Made by a program: the position numbers and the translations under genes. From the NCBI RefSeq assembly GCF_007754155.1, contig NZ_CP037423.1:9978938-10042937 (forward strand): 64,000 bases of DNA, written 5' to 3'. Each line of letters opens with the position of its first letter. Positions within the stretch are counted from its first letter, which is position 1. Shown in pieces: positions 1-9,454 of this stretch. The notes below the pieces were generated by a model. The model was given only the letters and a program-made list of their open reading frames with translations, was not told the origin of the DNA and did not search any database. The stretch comes from Stieleria neptunia. GTDB lineage: Bacteria > Planctomycetota > Planctomycetia > Pirellulales > Pirellulaceae.

Positions 1-1647
1 ATCAACCTGAACGGCAACTGGGACTATGCGATCACGCCGGTCGAACAAACCCAGCAGCCGGACCAGTGGGACGGCGAGATTCTGGTGCCCTACTGTTTGG
101 AATCAAAACTCGGCGGCGTGCAACGGCTGCTCGATGCGACCGAAGCACTTTGGTATCGCCGCACGTTTTCTGCAACGCCCTCCGCAGCCAAGCGGACGTT
201 GCTGAACTTCGAAGCCGTGGATTATCGCTGCCAGGTTTACGTCAACGGCCGCTCGGTCGGCAAACACCAAGGTGGCAACACGGCGTTTACATTTGACGTG
301 ACCGACGCCTTGAAAGATGGTGGCAATGAGCTGGTCGTGCGCGTCGAAGATGAAACCGAGAACTTTCAACTGCGCGGCAAACAAACACTCAACGCCCGCG
401 GCATCTGGTACACGCAGGTTTCGGGAATCTGGCAAACGGTTTGGTTGGAGGAAGTCTCATCGAGCCACATCGGGGATCTGAAGATCGCCACCGACGCCGA
501 AGCCGGCACGATCACCGTCACCCCGACGGTCACCGGCAACGGCAAGGTCCAGGTTGTCGTGAAGGACGGCGACAACGTTGTGGCGGAGGGTTCGGGAAAT
601 GACGCCATCGTGCTGACGATTGCCGATGCCAAACTCTGGTCGCCCTCTTCACCGCACCTGTACGACATCGAAGCAACTCTGGTCGGCAGCGACACAGCGA
701 CGCTCGACCGCGTCGCATCTTATGCAGGCATTCGCAGCGTCGGCAAAGTCAAAGACGCCGACGGACACTGGCGATTCACACTCAACGGCGACACCCTGTT
801 TCACTGGGGACCGCTGGACCAGGGATGGTGGCCCGACGGCTTGCTGACGCCCCCGTCGGATGAAGCGATGTTGTTCGACATCCGATGGCTCAAAGACGCC
901 GGATTCAACATGATTCGCAAGCACATCAAGGTCGAACCGCGACGTTACTATTACCACTGCGACCGACTGGGCATGATGGTCTGGCAGGACCAGGTCAGCG
1001 CTGGCAACAACCCCAAGTGGACGCGTCTGCAACGCGACCCGGAGGACGCCGAGTGGCCCGACCGGCACCACCGACAGTTCATGGTCGAACTGGAACGCAT
1101 GATCGCGCTGCTGGAAAACCATCCATCGATCGTGGTCTGGGTGCCCTTCAACGAAGCCTGGGGACAACATCGCACGCTCGAAGTCGGCAAGTGGACCGTC
1201 GATCGTGACCGGTCACGATTGATCAACATCGCCAGCGGCGGAAATTTTTGGCCGGTCGGAGATGTCGTTGACGCACACGCGTACCCCCACCCCGAGTTCC
1301 CGTTTCACCAAGGCGACGGCGGACGCTTCGATGACTACATCAAAGTCATGGGAGAATTCGGAGGTCACGGCTATCCCGTCAAAGGCCATCTTTGGGACGC
1401 CAATCGTCGCAACTGGGGCTATGGCGGATTGCCGCAAAACGAAGCCGAATACAAAGCCCGCTACGTCACGTCATTGAAGATGCTGAACGAACTGCGTGGC
1501 CAAGGCATCGCCGCCGGTGTTTACACCCAGACGACCGACGTCGAAGGCGAGATCAACGGTTTGATGACCTACGATCGCAAGGTCATCAAGATTCCGGCGA
1601 AGGAATTGGCGCAGTTGCATCAGTTGTTGTTTCAATCGAGCAAGTAA
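1..1647 (+). CDS. Glycoside hydrolase family 2 protein, 5' truncated
   Basis: The reading frame is open from the first base, so the start lies outside the window; 548 codons remain. The order is that of GH2 beta-galactosidase/glucuronidase-like enzymes: an N-terminal sugar-binding jelly roll (codons ~1-145, with VDYRCQVYVNGRSVG), an immunoglobulin-like sandwich (~150-240) and a TIM barrel. The putative acid/base is the Glu of VPFNEAWG (codon ~385) and the putative nucleophile the Glu of MGEFGGHG (codon ~452). Such enzymes hydrolyse beta-linked sugars, usually in the periplasm of planctomycetes. Two sulfatases lie just downstream on the opposite strand, which suggests work on a sulfated glycan. 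The substrate cannot be told from sequence. A dispersed repeat follows the stop codon. Confidence 0.9.
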   Translation: MNLNGNWDYAITPVEQTQQPDQWDGEILVPYCLESKLGGVQRLLDATEALWYRRTFSATPSAAKRTLLNFEAVDYRCQVYVNGRSVGKHQGGNTAFTFDVTDALKDGGNELVVRVEDETENFQLRGKQTLNARGIWYTQVSGIWQTVWLEEVSSSHIGDLKIATDAEAGTITVTPTVTGNGKVQVVVKDGDNVVAEGSGNDAIVLTIADAKLWSPSSPHLYDIEATLVGSDTATLDRVASYAGIRSVGKVKDADGHWRFTLNGDTLFHWGPLDQGWWPDGLLTPPSDEAMLFDIRWLKDAGFNMIRKHIKVEPRRYYYHCDRLGMMVWQDQVSAGNNPKWTRLQRDPEDAEWPDRHHRQFMVELERMIALLENHPSIVVWVPFNEAWGQHRTLEVGKWTVDRDRSRLINIASGGNFWPVGDVVDAHAYPHPEFPFHQGDGGRFDDYIKVMGEFGGHGYPVKGHLWDANRRNWGYGGLPQNEAEYKARYVTSLKMLNELRGQGIAAGVYTQTTDVEGEINGLMTYDRKVIKIPAKELAQLHQLLFQSSK

Positions 1648-1666
1648 GACGCCCCCGCCTTGCCGA

Positions 1667-1733
1667 TGTACGACGTCCTTTCCAGGTCGTCGTCGGGAGT
1701 CCAGCGGACGACGGCCCGGAAGGGCCATCGTAC
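1667..1733. repeat. Dispersed palindromic repeat, family A
   Basis: This ~66-bp element begins with GTACGACGTCCTTTC and ends with GGAAGGGCCATCGTAC, so its ends are inverted. A near-identical copy sits at 62857-62922 and a doubled variant at 18158-18230. Flanking words such as CCTAAAGGCTAGACACCAAC recur beside the copies. It lies in the convergent gap between the GH2 gene and a sulfatase gene and could act as a bidirectional hairpin. Confidence 0.75.
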
Positions 1734-1765
1734 TGGAGAAACCGGTCGCTCCTAAGCCAGACGGC

Positions 1766-3253
1766 CTAAAGGCTAGACACCAACGTGTTGATCTGCTGCT
1801 TCAGTTTCGGATTCAAGAACCCGGCGTCCTGCGCTTGTGCGTAGTCGTGCAAACGACCGGCCAGTTGACGAACGACGTCCCGATTCTGTTCCAGGTCGAT
1901 GGAATTTTTTAGTTCGTCGGGATCGGTTTGCAAATCGAACAGCCAAGGGCGTTCGGACACCGAGAGCACGAGTTTGTAGCGGTCGGTGATCACCGCAAAC
2001 CAAGATGGCTTCAGTCCCGACGATTGAATGATCGCGACGTCGTCCCATTTCGCCTGGTTTTGACCGGTCAGCAACGGTGACGCATCGCGACCGGCCGTTC
2101 CCGTCGTCGCTTGTTTTCCAAGCAACGACAACAGGGTCGGGGCGAAGTCGACCGTGCCGAGCGCCTGGTCGACGCGCGTTCCCGCCGGGATCACCCCCGG
2201 AGCGGCGATGATCATCGGGATCTTCGCACTCGCCTCATACGGGTTGCCCTTGTTCAGCCGTCCGTGTTCGAAACACAGGTCACCATGATCCGAGGTGAAC
2301 ACGATGATGGTGTTGTCGGTCAACTTCAGTTCCGCCAACGTTTCCAGGATCTGACCGACGTTGTCATCGATACAGCGGACCATGCCGAAGTACATCGCCA
2401 TCAACGCCGGGTTGAATTTTGCCGCCGAGTTTTTGCCTCCGACCGCTGCCCAAGCCGGATTCTCTTTGGCCATCGAAAACGACAGGGGCGCACGAATCAC
2501 CCTGTCGGCAAACATCGTGTCGTAGGGCGGGCGAACCGTGTTCGGTCCATGCGGATCGGGCAGGCTGAGGTGATAACAAAACGGCTCGTCGGCGTGCTCG
2601 CGGATGAAGTCCATCGCACGATCGGCCAACCAGTCGGTTGCAAAGGTCTGGTCATCGGCGTCGCCGACGTTGTAGCTGGGCGCGTCGTTTTTGTCTCGCG
2701 CACCGACTCGTGGGCCGGCGTCGGTCAACTGGAAATTCTTCCAATGTCCACGGTTGAACATGAACCGATTGTCGCTGAAACCAAATTGACGTCGCGGCGC
2801 CCACTGCGGTTTGCCGGGTCCGTCGAGGTGCCATTTGCCGGCGTAACCGGTGGCATAGCCGTCGCGCCGAAGCACTTCGGCAAAGGTCACGATGTCACTG
2901 TCCATCGGCTCATTGTTGGTATGGCTGCCGGTCTGGTGCGGATACAGCCCGGTGAAGAACGCGGCGCGGGAGGGCGTGCAAACCGGGCTGGTCGCATAAA
3001 ACGACGTACAGATGGCGCCGCGTCGGGCAATCGAATCGATCGCCGGAGTCTCGACGAAGGCCTCTTTGCCCCACACCAATGCTTGCTCCTCGGGCAGCGT
3101 CTGGCGATAACAACCCAGCGTGCGGAAATTGTGCTCGTCGGTCTGAATGATCAAAACGTTACGAGGCTCGTCGGCTCGTGACGCTGGACCAGCCAGCAGA
3201 CCGGCCAACATCACCAGGAAAGCGGCCGAGAAAAGGTAGCTTCGATTCAACAT
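1766..3253 (-). CDS. Sulfatase (formylglycine-dependent, type I), exported
   Basis: The protein has 495 aa and a signal peptide (MLNRSYLFSAAFLVMLAGLL). The sulfatase signature CTPSR, with the Cys (~residue 92) that becomes formylglycine, lies in VCTPSRAAFFTGLYPHQTG. The N-terminal metal-site region is IIQTDEHNFRTLG, and FTSDHGD (~residue 310) matches the second metal-binding motif. It should hydrolyse sulfate esters on a polysaccharide in the periplasm or outside the cell. Asp-Glu replaces the common Asp-Asp in the first metal motif, as in some other planctomycete sulfatases. It is convergent with the GH2 gene and co-directional with the next sulfatase, 272 bp upstream. Substrate specificity is unknown. 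Confidence 0.95.
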   Translation of the reverse strand: MLNRSYLFSAAFLVMLAGLLAGPASRADEPRNVLIIQTDEHNFRTLGCYRQTLPEEQALVWGKEAFVETPAIDSIARRGAICTSFYATSPVCTPSRAAFFTGLYPHQTGSHTNNEPMDSDIVTFAEVLRRDGYATGYAGKWHLDGPGKPQWAPRRQFGFSDNRFMFNRGHWKNFQLTDAGPRVGARDKNDAPSYNVGDADDQTFATDWLADRAMDFIREHADEPFCYHLSLPDPHGPNTVRPPYDTMFADRVIRAPLSFSMAKENPAWAAVGGKNSAAKFNPALMAMYFGMVRCIDDNVGQILETLAELKLTDNTIIVFTSDHGDLCFEHGRLNKGNPYEASAKIPMIIAAPGVIPAGTRVDQALGTVDFAPTLLSLLGKQATTGTAGRDASPLLTGQNQAKWDDVAIIQSSGLKPSWFAVITDRYKLVLSVSERPWLFDLQTDPDELKNSIDLEQNRDVVRQLAGRLHDYAQAQDAGFLNPKLKQQINTLVSSL

Positions 3254-3525
3254 GAGGTCTCTCGGTAGTGGGTGGTGGGTGATAGGAAAGGGTTTTCGTC
3301 ACGCTCCGTCGGGACGTCAATTGTATAAATGTCGGATTTGATCGTAGCGCAAGGCGCCAAGACGATTGCACGCCGGCCCTCTCTGGCGTTTGCTTGCTGC
3401 GCAAACGCCGTCTCTCCCAGAGGGAGAGAATCGAATTGGTTGCCAAATCGCGCAGTAAAAGAACCGATGCCCCCTGGGAGGGTCGAGCGAAGCGAGGGGA
3501 GAGTGACGTTCCACAGCGGTTGCAT
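3254..3525. other. Intergenic gap with inverted repeats
   Basis: This gap separates the two sulfatase genes. It contains an inverted repeat (GGCGTTTGC ... GCAAACGCC, ~3383-3412) and the words CTCTCCCAGAGGGAGAG and GAGGGTCGAGCGAAGCGAGGG, typical of mobile intergenic hairpins in planctomycetes. Short ORFs across it show no family and no credible ribosome-binding site. Confidence 0.5.
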
Positions 3526-5037
3526 TCAGTACTTTCCGTTGGTTCCAAACATCTCCACTTTCGATGGCCTTGGACGCACGCGGACGCTGTGATCCGGTTC
3601 ACCCGTCACGCGATCGAATTCATCCGGCGTTCGTCGCGTCGGCAAATAGTCGCCGGTCTCGTTGCTCCAGTCCTGCAAGGCGGCTGTCAAACGATCACGG
3701 GCACTTTGGTAGGCGGGGTCGTTGATACGATTATGCAACTCGCCGGGATCACGCTGCAGGTCATACAGTTCCCACTTGTCGCGTGGTGCCCGAAAGCACG
3801 TTTGCTGATGCGGCACCAGTTTGCCAGCCTGTTGCAGTCGCAGCATGTTTTGCCAACTCAGTCCCCGCCCGGCATCGGCCGAGGGCGTCGGCGGCAGATC
3901 GACATAGTCGTTGCGAATCAACTTGTACTGCGGTGTCATCACGCTGCGGGCGTGATCTTCGTAATCGTGCCAGTGGTCTTCGGCGAAGGCGAACGCGCGA
4001 TGCGGCTGCGTCGGATCGTGAAGCACACGGACAAAGCTTTGCCCTTCGGTCGCAAGTGATGACGGGGAACCGGCAAGCTCCAAGAACGTCGGCGCGATGT
4101 CCACGGCGCTGACCAGCGCGTCGGTCGTCACGCCGGGCTTGACGGCTTGCGGCCAGCGAACGATCCAAGGCGTGCGAATGCCGCCGTCGTACAGCGTCGT
4201 CTTGTCGCGTGGAAACGGGCGTCCGTTGTCGCTGATGAACAAGATCAAGGTGTTGTCCGCGACGCCCTGTTGTTTCAGCTTTGCGACCACTTTGCCGACG
4301 TAGGTGTCCAGCCGACCGATTTCGTCATAGTACAGTCGCAAGTCTTCGCGGACGTCCGCGGTGTCGGGCAGATGGGCCGGCACGATCACGTCGTCGGCGC
4401 GATGCGGCGGGTCGAGGGCTCCGTCGGTGTATTCACGATGTGGATCGAGAGCGGCCAGCCAAAGGAAGAACGGTCGATCGAGAGGCCGATCCTCGATCGC
4501 TTGTTCCCAGTCCTCGCATCCGCTGGGTTGCTTGGCGATCATTTTTGGCGGTTGGCCGTCCTGCCCCGATGGCAACACAAAACCCGCCGTCGACGCTTCG
4601 TAAATCCGGTCGAAATGGTCTCGCACCGCATCGCCGAGGTGCCACTTTCCGGCCGCGGCGGTGTAGTAGCCGAGCTTTCGCAGTTCGGCAGAAAAGGTCC
4701 GACTGCCCTCGGGCAAGGGCCAGTGCAACTGTTCGGCCCCCGTGTTGTGCGGATACTTGCCGGTCAAAATGCTCGACCGCGAAGGGCTGCATGAGTTGGT
4801 GGTCAGATAAGCGTGCTTGAACCGCAGCCCTTCGGTTGCCAGACGGTCGATGTTCGGCGTGCGAATCGCCGGGTGACCGTAGGCGCCGCAGTCATCCCAG
4901 TTCATGTCATCGGCGATGATCAAGACAAGATTGGGAGGGGCCGCGATCAGATGGCCGGCCCCGAGCCCGACGCAAGCTTGCAGAACAAAGGCAAAAAAGC
5001 CCCCGGAGGTAATGGATCGTTGGATCGGTCGTGTCAT
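3526..5037 (-). CDS. Sulfatase, heparan-sulfatase-like, exported
   Basis: The protein has 503 aa and an N-terminal hydrophobic segment (SGGFFAFVLQACVGLGAGHL) that fits a signal peptide. NSCSPSRSSILTGKYPHNTG contains the CxPSR formylglycine site (Cys ~83). IIADDMNWDD is the first Ca2+-binding motif and LFISDNGRP the second. The short length and the SDNGRPFPRDK context resemble the N-sulfoglucosamine sulfohydrolase-like branch, but this is inference. It probably acts with the neighbouring sulfatase and GH2 enzyme on the same sulfated glycan. The start is followed at once by MTRPIQRS and has no strong competitor. Confidence 0.93.
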   Translation of the reverse strand: MTRPIQRSITSGGFFAFVLQACVGLGAGHLIAAPPNLVLIIADDMNWDDCGAYGHPAIRTPNIDRLATEGLRFKHAYLTTNSCSPSRSSILTGKYPHNTGAEQLHWPLPEGSRTFSAELRKLGYYTAAAGKWHLGDAVRDHFDRIYEASTAGFVLPSGQDGQPPKMIAKQPSGCEDWEQAIEDRPLDRPFFLWLAALDPHREYTDGALDPPHRADDVIVPAHLPDTADVREDLRLYYDEIGRLDTYVGKVVAKLKQQGVADNTLILFISDNGRPFPRDKTTLYDGGIRTPWIVRWPQAVKPGVTTDALVSAVDIAPTFLELAGSPSSLATEGQSFVRVLHDPTQPHRAFAFAEDHWHDYEDHARSVMTPQYKLIRNDYVDLPPTPSADAGRGLSWQNMLRLQQAGKLVPHQQTCFRAPRDKWELYDLQRDPGELHNRINDPAYQSARDRLTAALQDWSNETGDYLPTRRTPDEFDRVTGEPDHSVRVRPRPSKVEMFGTNGKY

Positions 5038-5189
5038 GGTTCCAGGTGCAAGACTCAGATGGAGAAATCGAAGGTGAGTCCACCATTAGACACCAAACAG
5101 CCCGCCGATGCCCCCGTCGAGTGCCCCGTTGAAAATCAATTCGCGTGGCCCTCCCCGAATCGTCAAACACGCCACAGGAGGCCCTGAAA

Positions 5190-5895
5190 AACATCAGCCG
5201 TCAGCGCGCGTCCGAGAGAGAGGTAGGAAAATTAAGGGTAGGAAGAATCCCAACCACAACCGTTGCCCCGTTTATCACAATTCTTTCCAGCATCCGTTTT
5301 CCTACCCAAAATTTTCCTACCTTCAACACTCCCCACCGCTCGTCCACACGCCTTCAAGCACGCCGCCGGAGCATCCGCGGAGCAGCAGGCCTCAGCGCAC
5401 GTCCAAGAGAGAGGTAGGAAAATTGAGGGTAGGAAGAATCCCAACCACAACCGTTGCCCCGTTTATCACAAGTCTTTCCAGCATCCGTTTTCCTACCCAA
5501 AATTTTCCTACCTTCAACACTCCCCACCGCTCGTCCACACGCCTTCAAGCACGCCGCCGGAGCATCCGCGGAGCAGCAGGCCTCAGCGCACGCCCGAGTT
5601 GAGAGGTAGGAAAATTAAGGGTAGGAAGAATCCCAGCCACAACCGTTGCCCCGTTTATCACAAGTCTTTCCAGCATCCGTTTTCCTACCCAAAATTTTCC
5701 TACCTTCAACACTCCCCACCGCTCGTCCACACGCCTTCAAGCGCGCCGCCGGAGCATCTGCGGAGCAGCAGGCCTCAGCGCACGTCCGAGAGAGAGGTAG
5801 GAAAATTGAGGGTAGGAAGAATCCTAGCCACAACCGTTGCCCCGTTTATCACAGATCTTTCCAGCATCCGTTTTCCTACCCAAAATTTTCCTACG
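5190..5895. repeat. Tandem ~191-nt hairpin repeats, left block (4 units)
   Basis: Four near-identical units start with GGTAGGAAAATT at 5222, 5413, 5605 and 5796, a period of 191-192 nt. Each has a left arm (GGTAGGAAAATTNNGGGTAGGAAGA) and, after a ~50-nt loop, a right arm whose reverse complement is GGTAGGAAAATTTT followed by GGGTAGGAAAA. Right arms start at 5297, 5488, 5680 and 5871. The 25-nt arms pair at about 23 positions counting one G-U pair. Identity between units is very high, which suggests recent amplification or homogenisation. The last unit is cut one base before the end of its right arm, where the GxxExxY cassette begins. ORFs running through the repeats are treated as artefacts. 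Confidence 0.95.
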
Positions 5896-5913
5896 TATCA
5901 AAATCTCGACGGC

Positions 5914-6702
5914 TCATCTTTGGATTGTTGTCATTGTCACTTCGTGGTAATCAATGTTGATCCAGTGAAGGGCATCCAATGGGCTTGCTCGAAGCAGTCG
6001 TGAAAGTTGAGAGGAGTAACCTCTGGGAAATTTACTGAATGCGGTTAGACGAAACGCTGAGTCAGCCGTAACAAGATGGAACCGCTGATTCCCCAGCTCC
6101 CTACCCCGGCGATTCATCGGAAGCTTGACACTCTCTTGCTCTCTCCCTCCCAGCAAGTGGACGATCGCTTGTTGATAGAGCGGTAACTCAAGCCCTGTCC
6201 CCCAATCACTGAGCAATGCTTCAATTAAATCAACCAAGCTTTGCGGTCCGTGATACCGCTCTTTCGTAGTTGAAAAGCATCGGCGACTTGAACCGGACAA
6301 TGGTGAATTGACGAACTTGCTATCCACCGAATTTGGACGAAAATTAACCAGTTTTCCGCGTTCAATGTCCAGGAGCAACAGATAGTTCAACAGTTGCCCC
6401 AAATGTTCTTTCGTCAATTCAGCAACCGTCTTCAGTTCGTAGACCGCCATGTCGTTGACGACCAGATCCAGCTTGTATGTTTTGCTGAAAGATTCGAACC
6501 GCACCAACACTGGTACTTCCCGAGCAACGTTGAATCCTGAGCCATCCAGCCTTTCGAAAAAGTCTGATTGGTAAATAATTTCGTCTGCAAGGCTCCCAAG
6601 GTCCCGTTGAGAGGAGAAGGCGTGCGCCATGACCGTGTAGTCCAGTGTGGCGAACTCCTCTGTACTCAGTGGGTGAAAGTCGATTGGACAGGTGATCGGC
6701 AT
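5914..6702 (-). CDS. GxxExxY-family protein (PD-(D/E)XK nuclease-like) inside a repeat array
   Basis: The start at 6702 (MPITCPIDF) has the ribosome-binding site GGAGG 6 nt upstream; a longer frame would extend into repeat DNA and is rejected. The protein has 262 aa. LADEIIY carries the ExxY part of the family motif (Glu41, Tyr44). KLDLVV (Asp79), YELK (Glu89, Lys91) and GQLLNY (Gln103) match the D...ExK...Q layout of PD-(D/E)XK nucleases, to which GxxExxY proteins are assigned. The first ~130 residues are the family domain; the C-terminal ~125 residues are unassigned. Function is unknown for the family. The gene replaces part of one repeat unit and its codon use looks less GC-rich than its neighbours, so it is probably transferred DNA. 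Confidence 0.8.
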   Translation of the reverse strand: MPITCPIDFHPLSTEEFATLDYTVMAHAFSSQRDLGSLADEIIYQSDFFERLDGSGFNVAREVPVLVRFESFSKTYKLDLVVNDMAVYELKTVAELTKEHLGQLLNYLLLLDIERGKLVNFRPNSVDSKFVNSPLSGSSRRCFSTTKERYHGPQSLVDLIEALLSDWGTGLELPLYQQAIVHLLGGREQESVKLPMNRRGRELGNQRFHLVTADSAFRLTAFSKFPRGYSSQLSRLLRASPLDALHWINIDYHEVTMTTIQR

Positions 6703-6775
6703 GACCGTCCTCCGGAGGCAGTGGAAGATCTGGGAGCGGAAAATGCAATTAAAATAGCCGATGAGTTTGCCACGC

Positions 6776-7530
6776 ATCTTTCCAGCATCCGTTTTCCTAC
6801 CCAAAATTTTCCTACCTTCAACACTCCCCACCGCTCGTCCACATGTCTTCAAGCGCGCCGCCGGAGCATCCGCGGAGCAGCAGGCCTCAGCGCAGGTCCG
6901 AGAGAGAGGTAGGAAAATTGAGGGTAGGAAGAATCCTAGCCACAACCGTTGCCCCGTTTATCACAGATCTTTCCAGCATCCGTTTTCCTACCCAAAATTT
7001 TCCTACCTTCAATACTCCCCACCGCTCGTCCACACGCCTTCAAGCACGCCGCCGGAGCATCCGCGGAGCAGCAGGCCTCAGCGCAGGTCCGAGAGAGAGG
7101 TAGGAAAATTGAGGCTAGGAAGAATCCCAGCCACAACCGTTGCCCCATTTATCACAAATCTTTCCAGCATCCGTTTTCCTATCCAAAATTTTCCTACCTT
7201 CAATACTCCCCACCGCTCGTCCACACGCCTTCAAGCGCGCCAACGGAGCATCCGCGGAGCAGCAAGCCTCAGCGCACGTCCAAGAGAGAGGTAGGAAAAT
7301 TGAGGGTAGGAAGAATCCTAGCCACAACCGTTGCCCCGTTTATCACAAATCTTTCCAGCATCCGTTTTCCTACCCAAAATCTTCCTACCTTCAAAAACTC
7401 CCCACCGCTCGTCCACACGCCTTCAAGCACGCCGCCGGAGCATCCGCGGAGCAGCAGGCCTCAGCGCACGCCCGAGTTGAGAGGTAGGAAAATTGAGGGC
7501 AGGAAGAATCCCAACCACGACGGCTGACCG
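6776..7530. repeat. Tandem ~191-nt hairpin repeats, right block
   Basis: This continues the left block beyond the GxxExxY gene. It opens inside a unit at ATCTTTCCAGCATCC, so that unit has a right arm (6792) but no left arm. Left arms follow at 6909, 7099, 7290 and 7483, with right arms at 6983, 7174 and 7365. The final unit decays after its left arm. Substitutions are few (for example CCTATCC for CCTACCC at 7180). About 40 bp ending in TTTTCCTAC are duplicated on both sides of the gene cassette (5852-5894 and 6776-6814). Confidence 0.95.
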
Positions 7531-7581
7531 TTTGTCGCGTGTCGTCTCAGCTTTCGTTTTCTTCCCCTCGTTATTTCTCGA

Positions 7582-9207
7582 TCAATCATCTGCTTCGATG
7601 CAGACGATCTCTTTCATCGTGTGTGCGTACAGACGCTCCTTGGCGTAGGTCAACGATGCCAGTGTCCAGGTCGCTCCGCCGGGGCCGAGATCGTTGACGG
7701 CGACGAGGGCGTCCGGCGTGAGTTGTTCGACTTGCGTGTCGATCACGTAGACCGTTCCGGTCACCACGGGCAGAAACAGATAGCGTCCGACCAACGTCGG
7801 ACTGGCCGCTGAAATGTGCCCCCAGCCCGTTCCACGGTGTCCCTTGTCTCCGACGGCAAAACCCGACGCATTGGTGGGCCGATTGTCGGGGTTCCCTTTT
7901 CCCCACAACCACACATCCTCTTCACGCGACTCTGAACTGGGCATCAATTGTGCCGGCAGTTCCAGGTACTCCACGGCGCCGGTTTCGACGTTGACTCGTC
8001 CCAGGTAGTGAACGTTGTGGGAGAGAAACCAATGCCACTTGCCGGCGGCAAGATTCGCCTGATTGGTGTTGGGATGCCCTTTGCCAGCTTTGACGGCCAC
8101 ATCGGTTTGTTTCGACCAGTCCCCGGCGTTCGGTTCGAACTTCCAAAGCGTCGCACTGTCGTACAAGGGTTGCGTGCGGAGCAGTTTGCCGGAGGAGGCA
8201 TCCATCACCAGATGGTTGCCCTTTTGAAAGCCAAAGACATAGCGACCGTTCCAGTGGCAAGCGAACGACGGATCATAGCCCTCGAGCTCGGTGCTCCAAA
8301 GTGTCTTGCCCGCTTCTCCGGGCTCCAGACTGGTGAGACTTTGTCCGAAGGGTTTTTCCAACGGACCGTGTGGTCCACCGCGGGCATGGGCAACGGCCCA
8401 TTTTCCGTCGGCGGTCCATCCAACCGTCGGCGTGTTGTGCACCGAAGTCCCGACGGGTTCGCGCCAAAGCACTTCGCCGGTTCGTTTGTCGATGCCGTGC
8501 AGGTAAGTCCAGACGTCTTTCTCGTCGACGCCTTCGGGCACAGCGATTCCTTTGGATTTTTTGCCCGGTGCGGCCCACTTTTGGATTTTCGCTCCGGCCT
8601 CCTTGTCCGCCACCTCGACGTACAAGATCGCGTCTCCCGCCAGAAACGGTTCTGCCTGGCGATTGTTGTGCTTGAAACGCGGCGTCCACTCCCGCATCCA
8701 GATCTCGTTGCCCTCGAAATCGTAGCACGCCATCGATCCGCAGCGATTGAAAAACCAGACGTGGCGGCCATCGGTGATCGGGGCGAACACGGTTCCGTCG
8801 GTGAATCCACCGGCCAGCGAGATGAAGACGCTGCCCGGCAACGTCACCTGCCACAGCTTCTCGCCCGTGTTTGCGTCCAGGCAGAAACCGATGATGTCGG
8901 TGACCGCGTTCTTCTGATCCAGCGTTTGAATCGGCACATGGGTCGTCACAAACACACGGTCTGCCCAAACCGTGACGTTGCTCATCCCGGCTTCGGGCAT
9001 CGCAGTCCGCCAGCGAATGTTCTCCTCCCGCGTCACGCTCCAACGCAGCGGCGCGTCCCCGTCGGTCTGCCAGTTGCCGTTCGGCCCGGCCGCCTGATGC
9101 CAATGTTTCGCGGCCCTGAGATCCTCGGACTCGAGATCCTCGGCCCTTAACAGGTTGAATCCTGCGAGGAAAATTCCGGCGAGCAGCAATCCGGTTCTGA
9201 CGGTCAT
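7582..9207 (-). CDS. PQQ-like beta-propeller repeat protein, exported
   Basis: The start was set at 9207 because [20 protein letters not shown] is a good signal peptide and GAGG lies 7 nt upstream; a longer frame reaches 9273. The product has 541 aa. Blade-like repeats contain the usual Ala/Gly-Trp and Asp-x-x-Thr-Gly-Glu patterns: [52 protein letters not shown] and [20 protein letters not shown]. Planctomycetes carry many such outer-membrane-biogenesis-like or quinoprotein-like propellers, most of unknown role. No haem motif or clear PQQ ligand set was seen, so enzymatic activity is not claimed. Confidence 0.88.
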   Translation of the reverse strand: MTVRTGLLLAGIFLAGFNLLRAEDLESEDLRAAKHWHQAAGPNGNWQTDGDAPLRWSVTREENIRWRTAMPEAGMSNVTVWADRVFVTTHVPIQTLDQKNAVTDIIGFCLDANTGEKLWQVTLPGSVFISLAGGFTDGTVFAPITDGRHVWFFNRCGSMACYDFEGNEIWMREWTPRFKHNNRQAEPFLAGDAILYVEVADKEAGAKIQKWAAPGKKSKGIAVPEGVDEKDVWTYLHGIDKRTGEVLWREPVGTSVHNTPTVGWTADGKWAVAHARGGPHGPLEKPFGQSLTSLEPGEAGKTLWSTELEGYDPSFACHWNGRYVFGFQKGNHLVMDASSGKLLRTQPLYDSATLWKFEPNAGDWSKQTDVAVKAGKGHPNTNQANLAAGKWHWFLSHNVHYLGRVNVETGAVEYLELPAQLMPSSESREEDVWLWGKGNPDNRPTNASGFAVGDKGHRGTGWGHISAASPTLVGRYLFLPVVTGTVYVIDTQVEQLTPDALVAVNDLGPGGATWTLASLTYAKERLYAHTMKEIVCIEADD

Positions 9208-9454
9208 CGAAGGTCCTCGGCGGGTGAAACGTGGTTGCCGCGGGGGCATGAAAAACGGGAGGAATCGAGGCATTTTACAGGCCCGTGAGTCGTGCGCCGC
9301 TGTTTGCCGGCCCCTTGTTTCGACGATCGCCGGCTTTTCGTAGTGGATTCCGGACTTGCCGGGCGCCTACAATGGCTTTTGGATTCTCCCCCGCCATCGG
9401 CTGCGGAAACCTAGCAGCCTCGCCCCGCCCCCAACACGACCCGGGAATTGAGCC

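Noticed and set aside
6703..6945. N-terminal extension of the GxxExxY protein
   Set aside because: The added 81 residues are encoded by repeat DNA and match frames in every other unit; GGAGG lies just before the start at 6702.
5108..7527. Protein-coding ORFs of 60-250 aa across the repeats, on both strands
   Set aside because: The period is not a multiple of three and the same amino-acid blocks appear in several frames, so these are products of repeat DNA low in stop codons. No ribosome-binding sites were seen.
5190..7530. CRISPR array
   Set aside because: The period is 191 nt and whole units are conserved, so there are no short repeats with unique spacers and no cas gene.
5190..7530. Integron attC array
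   Set aside because: Hairpin arms and a cassette recall attC sites, but the arms lack the GTTRRRY/RYYYAAC core sites, only one gene is carried and no integrase is in the window.
5190..7530. Retron or diversity-generating retroelement
   Set aside because: No reverse transcriptase motif (YxDD) occurs in any nearby frame.
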